Of a stretch of DNA of 64,000 bases, positions 43,369 to 52,520 are shown one piece after another. The first letter of the stretch is position 1, and every line of letters begins with the position of its first letter. The translations under genes were made by a program, and so were the position numbers. Below the pieces are notes generated by a model. The model searched no databases, was not told where the DNA came from, and saw nothing but the letters and a program-made list of their open reading frames with translations. Source of the DNA: Natrialba aegyptia DSM 13077 (GTDB taxonomy: Archaea > Halobacteriota > Halobacteria > Halobacteriales > Natrialbaceae); assembly GCF_000337535.1 (NCBI RefSeq), contig NZ_AOIP01000031.1, forward strand, positions 1 to 64,000, written 5' to 3'.

Positions 43369-44613
43369 ATGGATATTCGGTTTCTGGGCGGTGCGGGAGA
43401 AGTTGGCCGGAGCGCGATTCTCGTCAACGGCCGACTCCTGCTCGACTACGGAATGAAATCGGAGGACCCGCCGCAGTTCCCGGGCGACGTCGACCCGGAA
43501 GCGGTCGTGGCGAGCCACGGCCACCTCGACCACGTGGGAACGATCCCGTCGCTGCTGAGCGGCAGCGCCCGGCCGCCGATCCACTGGACGCCGCCGACGC
43601 GCGAGCTCGCACTAACCCTCGCGCGGGACACGTTGAAACTGCACGGGGGCACTCTCCAGTGTCCGTTCACCGAGACGGACGTTCAGCGTGTGACGCAGGT
43701 CTCGAAGACCCACGGCTATCGCGAGACGTTCGAGGCCGCTGGCCACGAGGTGACGTTTTTCGACGCCGGTCACATCCCCGGCTCGGCACACGTGCTTGTT
43801 GACGACGGGGAGACTCGACTACTCTATACGGGCGATTTCCACACTGACGACCAGCAGTTAGTGTCCGCCACGACCGCCCGCCCCGACGCCGACGTGGTGG
43901 TCTGTGAGAGCACCTATTCCGACGTCGAACACGAGGAACGATCGACGGTCGAAAGCCGGTTCGTCGAAAGCGTCGAGCGGACACTCTGGGAGGGCGGCAC
44001 CGTCGTGATCCCCGCCTTCGCTATCGGACGCACCCAGGAGATGCTACTGATCTGCGAGCGACACGATATTCCCTGCTACGTGGACGGGATGGGAAAACGA
44101 ATCACGGAGATGCTGCAGCACCACCCAACGTTCGTCCGCGACGCAGACGCGCTTCAGCGGGCGAAATCCCACGCCCGATTCGTCACTGGCCGCGACGGCC
44201 AGCGCAAGCGCATTGCGGAGCAGAACACGGCGATTATAACGACCAGCGGGATGCTCCACGGCGGTCCCGCGATGACCTACGTCCCGGCGATCCGCTCGAA
44301 TCCCGTCAACAAGATCGCCATGACCGGCTACCAGGTCGAGGGAACGCCCGGCCGCGACCTGCTCGACACTGGCAGTGCCGAGATCGACGGCCGGCGGATG
44401 CCCGTTAGCGCCCGGGTCCAACAGTTCGACTTCTCCGCCCACGCCGACCGAGCGGGCTTACTCGAGTTCATCGAGTCCTACCGGGACGAGACGATCCTCG
44501 TGAATCACGGCGACCGCTGTGCGGACTTCGCAGCGGAGCTCCGTGCCGACGGCTTCGATGCGAGCGCCCCCGAACGCGGCGACCGCTGGTGCTGGTGCTG
44601 GTCCGACGCCTGA
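43369..44613 (+). CDS. beta-CASP family MBL nuclease
   Basis: A 414-residue metallo-beta-lactamase/beta-CASP nuclease of the archaeal CPSF/RNase-related type. MDIRFLGGAGEVGRSAILV opens the MBL fold. Metal motifs are SHGHLDHVG, GHIPGSAH, TGDFH, the beta-CASP box AFAIGRTQEML, TTSGMLHGGP and the final SAHADR and VNHGD. No KH domain is present, so it is an aCPSF2/RNase J-like exonuclease or endonuclease (uncertain). The ATG at 43369 is preferred over 43333. A decayed copy of an internal part lies at 38513-38630. Confidence 0.93.
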   Translation: MDIRFLGGAGEVGRSAILVNGRLLLDYGMKSEDPPQFPGDVDPEAVVASHGHLDHVGTIPSLLSGSARPPIHWTPPTRELALTLARDTLKLHGGTLQCPFTETDVQRVTQVSKTHGYRETFEAAGHEVTFFDAGHIPGSAHVLVDDGETRLLYTGDFHTDDQQLVSATTARPDADVVVCESTYSDVEHEERSTVESRFVESVERTLWEGGTVVIPAFAIGRTQEMLLICERHDIPCYVDGMGKRITEMLQHHPTFVRDADALQRAKSHARFVTGRDGQRKRIAEQNTAIITTSGMLHGGPAMTYVPAIRSNPVNKIAMTGYQVEGTPGRDLLDTGSAEIDGRRMPVSARVQQFDFSAHADRAGLLEFIESYRDETILVNHGDRCADFAAELRADGFDASAPERGDRWCWCWSDA

Positions 44614-44640
44614 GAACCCGGACCCGCGCGGTGACCCCAC

Positions 44641-46044
44641 TCACAGGACGCCGACCGAACTCCCGACGACGATGCAGGCGACCAAGAGCGCAAGCACGCT
44701 TCCCACAGCCAGGGGAACGTTCTCCATGGCCTTCTCGTGAACCGCCATCGCCGCATACTCCTCGCGGAACGCCTCCCGATTCGCCTCGTCGTAGAAGTAC
44801 TTCCGGCGCAGCGCGAACCGTTCGGTGACCGCACAGCCGGTACAGACCGGCTCGTGCTCGACTCGCTCCGTCTCGATGTGGTCGTCGCAGTTGATGCTGC
44901 CGCAGTTCGCACAGTACGTGTAGGTCGCGTCGATGCCGTCCGCCCCACAGTGGACGCACTCCCGGAAGTCGTTCCTGGTCGTCGACCGTGCCGACCCGGC
45001 CGCGTCGAACTCGTAGCGATACGCGTACTCCCCGAGTTCGACGCGCGAGTGAACTCGCGGGAGGTAGATGGGGTCGATCGACCGGATCGACACGTCCGAG
45101 CGCGAGGGCGTGCAGGTTTTCTCGTAGTCGACGTTGTTGTCGCCGGTGTAGTGAACCGTCGTCGTGTGGGCCTGTCGGAGCCGGTCGACCGCCCACTCTT
45201 TGTACGCCGTTTCGGTTCGGCCGAATCGCTCGCGCTCGACCGCGTCGACGGCCGCGTCGACGGCCGCGTCGACGGCCGCGTCGACGGCCGCGTCGAGTTC
45301 AGTCCGGCGATCCTCGAGATCGATGCGCGGTGCGGCCCGGTTCGTGACGAGGGCGCTGCGCTCGCCGCGTGCGACGCGCGGCTCGTCGTCGGCGGCGTGG
45401 ACGACTAGTTCGGTCGTCTCGTTCAGACTGTGGATAACGCCGACCGACGTTTCGAAGGTGGCGCTCGTGCTGGCCGAGATGGAGACCATCGGCTGAAACG
45501 TGACGCTCGTCTCGGGCGTCGGAATCGTGGCGGGGTCGATGTTCTCGATCTCGCGGACGACGTCGAAGACGGGCGCTGCAGGGCCCGTGTTGGGAGGGAA
45601 CGGGGCGAGTGCCTCGTCGCAGAGGATCTCGATGCGGCCGTTGTAGAGGTCCATCCCGATCTCCTCGCCGATTTCGCGCAGGTCCGTACCGTCGACGAGT
45701 TCGACGCCCCCGTCGCTCTCGGTGCCGAGTTCCTGCGCGTACTCTCGGGCCGGGCCGGTGAACCGCCCCGTCGTCGCGACCATGCCTCGTTTCGGGCCGC
45801 CGTAGTCGTAGGTCGCGACCGCGGAGTGGAGTTTTTGGACGACGGGGCGGCTGACGGTATCGGTGTGCTTGCACTCGACGACGACCGCGCGCCGTCGGCC
45901 GTCGACGACCTCCTCCATCAGAATGTCCCGTCCTTCGTCCGCCGTCCGTGCTGACTGGCTGACGTTCTCGTAGCCGCGGTGACGGAACACGTCGACCATC
46001 AGATCCTCGAACTCGTAACCGGAGAGGTCGTCTAGGAGTGCCAT
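44641..46044 (-). CDS. Mrr-type restriction endonuclease with zinc ribbon and membrane anchor
   Basis: A 467-residue protein. The N-terminal Mrr_cat PD-(D/E)xK domain (about 1-135) has YEFEDLMVDVFRHRGYENV, DEGRDI (Asp40) and VVECKH (Glu57, Lys59). A central region contains a tandem (AAVD)n stretch encoded by 12-bp repeats. Cysteine clusters CVHCG, YCANCG and CTGC near the C-terminus form zinc ribbons, and a final hydrophobic helix (PLAVGSVLALLVACIVVGSSVGVL) suggests membrane attachment. Methylation-directed or self-DNA cleavage is unknown; no modification gene is adjacent. Confidence 0.85.
   Translation of the reverse strand: MALLDDLSGYEFEDLMVDVFRHRGYENVSQSARTADEGRDILMEEVVDGRRRAVVVECKHTDTVSRPVVQKLHSAVATYDYGGPKRGMVATTGRFTGPAREYAQELGTESDGGVELVDGTDLREIGEEIGMDLYNGRIEILCDEALAPFPPNTGPAAPVFDVVREIENIDPATIPTPETSVTFQPMVSISASTSATFETSVGVIHSLNETTELVVHAADDEPRVARGERSALVTNRAAPRIDLEDRRTELDAAVDAAVDAAVDAAVDAVERERFGRTETAYKEWAVDRLRQAHTTTVHYTGDNNVDYEKTCTPSRSDVSIRSIDPIYLPRVHSRVELGEYAYRYEFDAAGSARSTTRNDFRECVHCGADGIDATYTYCANCGSINCDDHIETERVEHEPVCTGCAVTERFALRRKYFYDEANREAFREEYAAMAVHEKAMENVPLAVGSVLALLVACIVVGSSVGVL
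45242..45296. repeat. 12-bp tandem repeat within the Mrr-type gene
   Basis: GCGTCGACGGCC is repeated four full times plus a partial copy, encoding AAVD repeats in the gene product. Copy-number change would keep the frame. Confidence 0.9.
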
Positions 46045-46212
46045 CGCAGATAGCGAGTCTTTCCGTGGCGGTGCCGACAGTCTTTCGGCCGCGACCGTCG
46101 GTCCGGCGGGTCGGTCGTGCCGGGATCGACGCTGAACTCGACCGGTTGTCGTCCGCTCGGCGGCCGCCTGTAAGGTGCAGCCTTTTCCCCGCGGGCGAGG
46201 TACGCACGACAC

Positions 46213-46914
46213 ATGAGTTCCGTCGAAACCCCACACGAGACGGCGCGGGGATTCGGCCTCTCGGGCCGAGAGGTGCGCGTCATCGGCGGTGCGAGCGTGC
46301 TGATGGCGATCAACGTCGCGTTGATGTACGCCTTCGTGGCGACGCCGCTCGCTGTCGTCAACGACTACCTGTTCGGCATCGCGCCGATTCTCGGCGTGGT
46401 CGTCTACGGTGCGGCGATCACCGGCGGCCAGCTCGTCGCGGAACGCGGCGTCACCAATGGCGACACGGGAATCGCGTTCGTCGGAATGGTTCTCCTGCAA
46501 CTCGCGTTCGGCGTCTTCGGGGCCGGCGTCCTCTCGGTCGCCCCTGCAGACGCACAACTTCAGATTCTCGGACTGACGGCGGTCGTCGTCGCCGTCGTCA
46601 CGGCGCTGATCTCGGGGTACGTCTACGCGCGCAGTACGACCTTCGAGCACTGGGGCAAGTTCGCCAACTTCGCGTTCCTCGGTGGCATCGGCGTCATCGC
46701 AATCGGAAGTTTCGTCCTTCCGGAGTTGCTGCTCGTCGGCTTCGTGCTGGTATTCCTGGGCTTTCTGCTTCGACTCGGCTACGAAATCTGGCAGGTCAGG
46801 GACAACCGGAACGCCTCAATCGGCCTGCAGACGATCGGCGTCTACATCGCCGTGGCCGGCGTCTTCGTCCACGTGCTCCAGCTCGTGTTGCGGTACGTGC
46901 TCTCCCAGGAGTAG
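46213..46914 (+). CDS. seven-helix membrane protein
   Basis: A 233-residue hypothetical membrane protein with about seven helices. The arrangement (GIAFVGMVLLQLAFGVFGAGVL, WGKFANFAFLGGIGVIAIGSF, GVYIAVAGVFVHVLQLVLRYVL) recalls Bax-inhibitor-1-like proteins but lacks a decisive motif. Divergent from the Mrr-type gene with about 170 bases between starts. Function unknown. Confidence 0.65.
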   Translation: MSSVETPHETARGFGLSGREVRVIGGASVLMAINVALMYAFVATPLAVVNDYLFGIAPILGVVVYGAAITGGQLVAERGVTNGDTGIAFVGMVLLQLAFGVFGAGVLSVAPADAQLQILGLTAVVVAVVTALISGYVYARSTTFEHWGKFANFAFLGGIGVIAIGSFVLPELLLVGFVLVFLGFLLRLGYEIWQVRDNRNASIGLQTIGVYIAVAGVFVHVLQLVLRYVLSQE

Positions 46915-46932
46915 CGGGTCGTCGCGTTCACC

Positions 46933-48171
46933 CTATTCGTCGTCTCCCTCGTTGGCTTCCTCAGTGACGACGGTCCGGAACGCATCGAGGATCACCTGTT
47001 TCGTCACCGCACCGCGAGACGTCCAGTGGGTCGCGTAATCGAGCATGTCGTCGTAGATATCGGGCTTACAGCCCGCCGCCTTCGGGTGGCCGCCGCCGTT
47101 TACCTTCCCCGCAACCTCGTGGCAGCGGTCGAACTCGTCCGTGCCGCGGATCGACGCGGAGCCGGCGGGCTTGACGATCACCGACGCGTCGGCTCCGTCC
47201 TCGCGCATCGCCTCGGCCACCTCGTTCTGCGAACACCGACCGTAGGTGATCCCGACCGTGTAGCCGCCGATCTCGCGGAACTCGGCCCGCCCGAGCGCCT
47301 GCTCGATCAGTTGTTCCTTTTCGACCCGCCGCTCCGCGATGAACTCCTCGACCCAGGCGGGCAGGTCGACGCCGAACTCGCGGACGACCTCCACGTACTC
47401 CGCCGGATCGGTCCAGTAGGCGTAGTCCGCCAGATCGTCGCTGCGCGGATCCTCGCGCAACCAGAGGTCGTGATCCCGCGTCACCGCCGCGAGTTCTTCG
47501 TACATCTGGTCGAACTCGAACTCGAGCGAGCGGTAGACCACGTCGGCGGTACACTCCTCGTCGGAGTCGCCGACGACGAGTTCAGCGCCGGCCTCTCGCA
47601 CGGCCGCGGCTACGTCGTCGTCCCACTGGTGGTGGTCGTACCAGGCGACGCTGTCGGCGGTTTCGAGCGCGGCATCGAGTTCGGCCTCGACGTACTCGTA
47701 GCGGTCGGGACAGAGGTCGCAGACGAAGAGGTCGATGCCGTCGGGGCCGAACTGGGCGACGCGGGCGAGTGCGTCCTCGACGTTGTGGGGGCTGGCGGGG
47801 ACGAGCGCGACGGAGTGAGGTGTTGGCTCGGGTTCCTCGAGCGGTTTGTCGGCGTCCCCGGTGGCGAGTGCGATGTTTGCTTCGTCGGCGTCGTCGACCG
47901 CGTCCGCGACCTCGCCGTCGTCGTTCCCCCCGGGGTCCGGTTCCGGGACGGCCTGCACGTCGTCGTAGGCTTCTCGAATCAGCGCGACGCAGGCGAGGCC
48001 GTCGGCGTCGGGGTCCGCGATAACGGCGGCGTCGGCTCCCTCGAGTACGGCTTCGATCTGTTCGTCTTCGATGTCCTCCTCGAGTTCGTCGGGGAGGAAG
48101 AAGCCGGTGCCCGGCAGGACCGACTTGCGGGCGAGCGGGAGGTCGCCGCTGTCGATGAGTTCGTCGTACAT
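46933..48171 (-). CDS. DHH/DHHA1 family phosphoesterase
   Basis: A 412-residue phosphoesterase of the DHH superfamily (RecJ/nanoRNase/c-di-AMP phosphodiesterase relatives). Motifs are AVIADPDADGLACVAL, LFVCDLCPD, WYDHHQWDDD and VTRDHDLWLR, with the DHHA1 nucleic-acid-binding GGGHPKAAGCKP near the C-terminus. An acidic insertion (about 78-115) is haloarchaeal. In archaea such proteins act on oligonucleotides or in DNA repair; the substrate is unknown. Confidence 0.9.
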   Translation of the reverse strand: MYDELIDSGDLPLARKSVLPGTGFFLPDELEEDIEDEQIEAVLEGADAAVIADPDADGLACVALIREAYDDVQAVPEPDPGGNDDGEVADAVDDADEANIALATGDADKPLEEPEPTPHSVALVPASPHNVEDALARVAQFGPDGIDLFVCDLCPDRYEYVEAELDAALETADSVAWYDHHQWDDDVAAAVREAGAELVVGDSDEECTADVVYRSLEFEFDQMYEELAAVTRDHDLWLREDPRSDDLADYAYWTDPAEYVEVVREFGVDLPAWVEEFIAERRVEKEQLIEQALGRAEFREIGGYTVGITYGRCSQNEVAEAMREDGADASVIVKPAGSASIRGTDEFDRCHEVAGKVNGGGHPKAAGCKPDIYDDMLDYATHWTSRGAVTKQVILDAFRTVVTEEANEGDDE

Positions 48172-48271
48172 GGCGACTAGTCGGATGTGAAGGGGGAAGT
48201 ACTCGCTGGTCTCCGGTGGCCCGTCGGGGGCTGGATGCGGAGACGGATTGTGACGTGACAGTGACGGGCGC

Positions 48272-48742
48272 TCAGACGGGGGCCGTCGACTCGTCCGCGT
48301 CCTCGTCGGGCTGTTGCATGGATTCGAGCTGTCGCACCGTCAGCACCGGAACCGGCGAGGTGCGGACGATTCGTTCGGCGACGCTGCCGAGTAACAGCCG
48401 GTTCTCGCCGTGACGACCGCGCGTGCCGGTCGCGACGACGTCGGCGTCGACCTCGCGGGCGTACTCGCAGATTTCGACTGCCGGACGTCCCTCCCGAGTT
48501 GCGGTCGTGACCGCGTGGTCTGCGTGGTTCTCGACGGTCGCGAGCGCGGCGTCGGCGGTCGTCTCCAGCGCGGTCCGGAGTTCGTCCCGAAGTTGCTGTG
48601 GGGAGGCGTCGACTTCGCTGGCGTCGACGACCGAGAGGGCGTGGACTTCGGCGTCGAACCGGTCCGCGAGGTCGAGCGCAACGTCGACGGCCCGCGTGAC
48701 GCTGTCGGAGCCGTCCGTAGCGACGACGACGGTATCGAACAT
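48272..48742 (-). CDS. universal stress protein
   Basis: A 156-residue UspA-family protein. MFDTVVVATDGSDSVTRAVDVALDLA and the ATP-loop GTRGRHGENRLLLGSVAERIVRTSPVPVLTV (G-2x-G-9x-G-S/T type) predict nucleotide binding. The ATG before FDTVVVATDG is chosen over an upstream in-frame start. One of three Usp proteins in this 4-kb neighbourhood. Confidence 0.93.
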   Translation of the reverse strand: MFDTVVVATDGSDSVTRAVDVALDLADRFDAEVHALSVVDASEVDASPQQLRDELRTALETTADAALATVENHADHAVTTATREGRPAVEICEYAREVDADVVATGTRGRHGENRLLLGSVAERIVRTSPVPVLTVRQLESMQQPDEDADESTAPV

Positions 48743-48814
48743 GGCCGGTGGTTGGACGGCGGCCGGTATAAAGTCACGGCCCCCGACCAATTCTCCGTTC
48801 GCACCCCTGCGGCG

Positions 48815-49360
48815 TCACTCGGCGGTATCGTCGTCGAGTTCGGCGTCGGTGAGCGCGTTCACGAGCGTCTCGTACTCGAAGTCGTTGACCGCCAGGGGCT
48901 CGTCTTTGAGCGTCGTGATGACGAACTTCGAACTCGTGCGGCGGATCTCGTCGATGGCCTCGTAGTCGGCGACGAGCGACTCGACCATCTGCCGGTTCGG
49001 AACGTGGGCGATGACGACGAAGTCCGTCTCGCCCATCGTGAAGTAGACCTGGTTGACGCCTTCGATGGCGGTGAGTTTCTCGCCGACCGTCTGGTGATAC
49101 CCCTCGTCGAAGGTCGCCCAGATTTCGGAGACGAGCGTGATCGACAGCCCCAGTTTCTCGAGGTTCATGTCGTAGCGGTCGTTCTCGAGCACGCCGGCCT
49201 CTTGCAACTGATCGAGTCGGTAGTGGACCGTCGATTTCGGAATGCCGGTCTCCTGATGGATCTTGTCGGGACTGGTGACGCCCGTCGATGCGACGGCCTT
49301 GAGAATTCGAACGTCCTTTTCGTCGAGATCGACCGTATCGCGTCCTGTGTCATCGCTCAT
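48815..49360 (-). CDS. Lrp/AsnC-family regulator
   Basis: A 181-residue regulator with N-terminal winged helix (LDEKDVRILKAVASTGVTSPDKIHQETGIPKSTVHYRLDQLQEAGVL) and RAM domain (ITLVSEIWATFDEGY, VYFTMGETDFVVIAHV). It is divergent from an APC amino-acid permease gene with about 237 bases between starts, so control of amino-acid uptake is likely. Distinct from lrp at 20339. Confidence 0.9.
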   Translation of the reverse strand: MSDDTGRDTVDLDEKDVRILKAVASTGVTSPDKIHQETGIPKSTVHYRLDQLQEAGVLENDRYDMNLEKLGLSITLVSEIWATFDEGYHQTVGEKLTAIEGVNQVYFTMGETDFVVIAHVPNRQMVESLVADYEAIDEIRRTSSKFVITTLKDEPLAVNDFEYETLVNALTDAELDDDTAE

Positions 49361-49597
49361 TGTAGGTTCCTCCCGTGTCCGTCCTCCCGGGACGACACTG
49401 GTCTCTCTCTACTCTGTCTGCGCAACTGCTGTAATTGTTTCTCTCGCTGGCAATGAACGCAGAACGAGTTCACTGCACGATAGATCGAATCGATGGTTTT
49501 GGTTGTCTATGGTCTCTTTCTCACATAGAATGTAGAACGATGTCTAATAACGCCAGTAGCGATAGAATTTTATGCAATTGATCTTATTGGCACGTGT

Positions 49598-51007
49598 ATG
49601 TCAGACACTACCGAAACCGGACTCGCGCGCACGCTGTCCAAACGGGATACGTTAGTCCTCGCGTTCGGGGCCATGATCGGCTGGGGCTGGATCATCCTCT
49701 CGGGCACGTGGATCGACCAGGGCGGCCCCCTCGGCGCGATCGTCGCCTTCGTCATCGGCGGCGTCATGGTCGGCGTCGTCGCCATCCTCTACGGTGAACT
49801 CGCCTCCGCGATGCCGCTCGTCGGCGGCGAACACGTCTACAGTTTACGTGCGCTCGGACCCCTCGGGGCGTTCGTCTGTACGTGGGCGATCGTCTTCGGC
49901 TACGTCACCGTCGTCGCCTTCGAAGCCGTCGCCTTGCCCTCCGCGATGGCCTTTCTCGTCCCCGGCTTCGACGCGATCGAACTCTGGTCGGTCGCCGGCG
50001 ACCCCGTCTACGGCACCTGGATCCTCGTTGGCGTCCTCGGCACCGTCTTCATCACGGCCCTGAACTACGTCGGCATCCGCCCCGCTGTCCAGTTCCAGAT
50101 CATCATGACCCTCGTGATCGCGCTCGCCGGTGCCGTCCTCATCGCCGGCGCGATCGGCAACGGCTCTCCCTCCCCCGACCCCGCGTTCACCGCCGGCACC
50201 GCCGGCATCTTCGCCGTCATCCTCCAGACGCCGTTCATGTTCGTCGGCTTCGATGTCATCCCCCAATCGGCCGAAGAAGCCGACGTTTCCCCGCGCTCGC
50301 TCGGCCTCCTCGTCATCGCCGCCGTCGGCCTGGCGACGCTGTTTTACATCGCCGTCATCTGGGGTGCCAGCCGCGCCCTTCCCGGCGCTGAACTCGTCGA
50401 TAGTACGCTCCCGGCCGCCGAAGCGATGGCTGCACTGTTCAACAGTCAGACGATCGGACAGCTCATGGCGCTCGCCGGCGTTGCGGGCATCCTCACCAGC
50501 TGGAACGCCTTCATCATCGGCGGCAGCCGCGCCATCTTCGCGCTCGCCGAGAGCGGAATGCTCCCGGAACCGTTCGCGAAGATCCACCCCGAGTACAACA
50601 CGCCGAGTAACGCGATCCTCTTCATCGGCGGCCTCTCCGCGCTCGCACCGCTGTTCGGCGAGCAGATGCTCACCTGGGTCGTCAACGCCGGCGGACTCGG
50701 CATCGTCGTCGCCTGGCTCCTCGTCGCCGTCTCCTTCCTCGTTCTGCGCTTCCGCGAACCCGACATGAACCGCCCGTACGAGGTCCCGGGCGGCACGGCC
50801 GTTGGGCTCCTCGGACTGGGACTAACCGTCTTCTTCGTCTACCTCTACTTACCCGGCGGTCAATCCGCGCTGCTGTGGCCCTACGAGTGGGCGATCGTCC
50901 TGCTCTGGTGCGTACTCGGAGCCGCCTTCTACGCCGTTTCCGAAGGCCACTCCGAGGAACACGAACAGGCCGCACTCGATCGCATCGAGCAGTTGCAAGA
51001 CGGCTGA
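49598..51007 (+). CDS. APC-family amino-acid permease
   Basis: A 469-residue transporter with about 12 helices. The first helix carries the APC unwound motif region LAFGAMIGWGWIILSG. Later are GGEHVYSLRALGP, FMFVGFDVIPQSAEEADVSPRSLG and PEYNTPSNAILFIG. A C-terminal acidic helix extends into the cytoplasm. The flanking Lrp-type regulator and Usp genes suggest an amino-acid or polyamine uptake unit. Confidence 0.92.
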   Translation: MSDTTETGLARTLSKRDTLVLAFGAMIGWGWIILSGTWIDQGGPLGAIVAFVIGGVMVGVVAILYGELASAMPLVGGEHVYSLRALGPLGAFVCTWAIVFGYVTVVAFEAVALPSAMAFLVPGFDAIELWSVAGDPVYGTWILVGVLGTVFITALNYVGIRPAVQFQIIMTLVIALAGAVLIAGAIGNGSPSPDPAFTAGTAGIFAVILQTPFMFVGFDVIPQSAEEADVSPRSLGLLVIAAVGLATLFYIAVIWGASRALPGAELVDSTLPAAEAMAALFNSQTIGQLMALAGVAGILTSWNAFIIGGSRAIFALAESGMLPEPFAKIHPEYNTPSNAILFIGGLSALAPLFGEQMLTWVVNAGGLGIVVAWLLVAVSFLVLRFREPDMNRPYEVPGGTAVGLLGLGLTVFFVYLYLPGGQSALLWPYEWAIVLLWCVLGAAFYAVSEGHSEEHEQAALDRIEQLQDG

Positions 51008-51085
51008 TCGCCCGCCGAACGAATCGGTTCTACCAGCCTGCTACCGGGCCGAGCCTTTTTGTCGACTGCGCTCACATCTCCCCGC

Positions 51086-51547
51086 ATGGACGACAGCGAG
51101 CCGTTTGCCGTCGATACCGTTCTCGCTCCCGTCGACGGCAGCGACGAATCCGCGACCGCCGTCGAGTACGCCGTCGCCATCGCAAACCGCTACGACGCCT
51201 CCGTCCACGTCCTGTACATCCTCGGTCGGGGGGTTATCCGCGGAATGGACGCCGGCACCGTCGACGAAACCGAGGTCGCAGACAGCAGCCAGGGCTTTCT
51301 CGAAGACATCCAGTCGATCGCCGCCGATGGCGATGTCCCCCTCTCGACATCGATCGACGACGGCTTCTCACAGACCCGGAAGACGCGACACCCGGGGAAC
51401 GTCGTTCTCGACACTGCAGACGATATCGACGCCGACTTCATCGTCCTGCCGCGCGAACCCGTGACCGACACCGCATCCGCCGAAGTGCTCGAAAAAGTCG
51501 CCGAGTACGTCCTTTCCTACGCGAGCCAGCCGGTGCTCTCCGTCTGA
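51086..51547 (+). CDS. universal stress protein
   Basis: A 153-residue Usp: VDTVLAPVDGSDESATAVEYAVAIANRYDASVHVLYIL, ending SQPVLSV. The usual ATP loop G-x2-G-x9-G is not clear (PREPVTDTASAEVLEKV in its place), so it may be a non-ATP-binding member. It follows the permease gene by about 80 bases on the same strand; pairs of this kind suggest regulation of transport. Confidence 0.88.
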   Translation: MDDSEPFAVDTVLAPVDGSDESATAVEYAVAIANRYDASVHVLYILGRGVIRGMDAGTVDETEVADSSQGFLEDIQSIAADGDVPLSTSIDDGFSQTRKTRHPGNVVLDTADDIDADFIVLPREPVTDTASAEVLEKVAEYVLSYASQPVLSV

Positions 51548-51567
51548 GCCGCACGTTTCAGGAGAGA

Positions 51568-52149
51568 TTATCCGCTCCCGTCCTCGCCCTCCAGCACGAT
51601 CGCCATCTCCTGCTCGAAACTCTCCGACCCCGTCGCCTCGAATCCGACCCGCTCGTAGAGCGCAATCGCCGGATTGTTCCACCGCTCGACGGTCAACCAG
51701 ACCCGCTCGATACCCACGTCGCTCGCGTGCCCGAGCAGATGCTCCAGTAGCTGCGTCCCGATCCCCGCCCGCTGGTACGCCTGCAGGACGAAAATCGCGA
51801 GTTCCCATTCGATCTCGTTTCGCTCTTCGATCGCCGCCGGTTCGTCCACGTCCGGCACGAGCGTCGCGTGGGCAATGACGGCCCCATCGTGGCGCGCAAT
51901 CACGTTGACGCTCTCCTCGGCGATCGTTTCGAGCCAGTCCCGAATCCGCTCTTCTCCCGTGGGCGGAATCCCCTGCGCTCGATCGCTCGGATCGAACTCG
52001 TCGTACATCGCGACGACGTCCTCGAGTTCAGTCGTCAGATCGTCGGCGGCCCGGATCTCGATCGGGCGGCCCTCTCGGTCGTCGATCGTCGTCGGTGGCG
52101 ACGGAAACGGTCCCGAGCGGTCGTCGGGGTAGATTCGCGTCGGCTCCAT
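51568..52149 (-). CDS. GNAT N-acetyltransferase
   Basis: A 193-residue acetyltransferase. Acyl-CoA motif QAYQRAGIGTQLLEHLLGHA and the C-terminal WNNPAIALYERVGFEATG define the GNAT fold. An acidic N-terminus precedes the domain. It starts two bases after the stop of the Usp gene at 52152, so the two are co-transcribed. The acceptor is unknown. Confidence 0.9.
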   Translation of the reverse strand: MEPTRIYPDDRSGPFPSPPTTIDDREGRPIEIRAADDLTTELEDVVAMYDEFDPSDRAQGIPPTGEERIRDWLETIAEESVNVIARHDGAVIAHATLVPDVDEPAAIEERNEIEWELAIFVLQAYQRAGIGTQLLEHLLGHASDVGIERVWLTVERWNNPAIALYERVGFEATGSESFEQEMAIVLEGEDGSG

Positions 52150-52151
52150 TG

Positions 52152-52520
52152 TTATCGCACCAGTTTGACCGTCGTCGGCGAGTTCAGCAGGACGAACTCG
52201 GTGATCGGGCCGAGTTGAATTTTTCCCATCGGGCTGAGGGTGCCGCCGCCGATGACGAGTTGGTCGAACTCGCCCTGTTCCGTGTAGTCGACGAGGGCGC
52301 TGCCGGGGTCTCCTTCGAGCCGGACGAGTTCGGCGTCGATGTCGGCCTCGGTGAGTAGTGTGTCGGCCTGCTCGTACATTTCGTCCTGACTGCGTTTGGC
52401 CTCGGGTTTCTCGAGGATGGCGACGGTGAGGTCGTCGCCGACGGCCTGTGTTCGGTCGATCGTTTGGCGGAGCGTTTTGATCGATTCGTCGCTGCCGCCG
52501 AGTCCCACGAGTACGTCCAT
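52152..52520 (-). CDS. small universal stress protein
   Basis: A 122-residue Usp: MDVLVGLGGSDESIKTLRQTIDRT and C-terminal GGGTLSPMGKIQLGPITEFVLLNSPTTVKLVR, in which the ATP-loop glycines are partly kept. First gene of a two-gene operon with the GNAT gene. Confidence 0.9.
   Translation of the reverse strand: MDVLVGLGGSDESIKTLRQTIDRTQAVGDDLTVAILEKPEAKRSQDEMYEQADTLLTEADIDAELVRLEGDPGSALVDYTEQGEFDQLVIGGGTLSPMGKIQLGPITEFVLLNSPTTVKLVR

Noticed and set aside
45242-45296. Short regular repeats as a CRISPR array
   Set aside because: Units are contiguous 12-mers without spacers and lie within a reading frame; the same holds for the repeats at 8740, 60005 and 62335.
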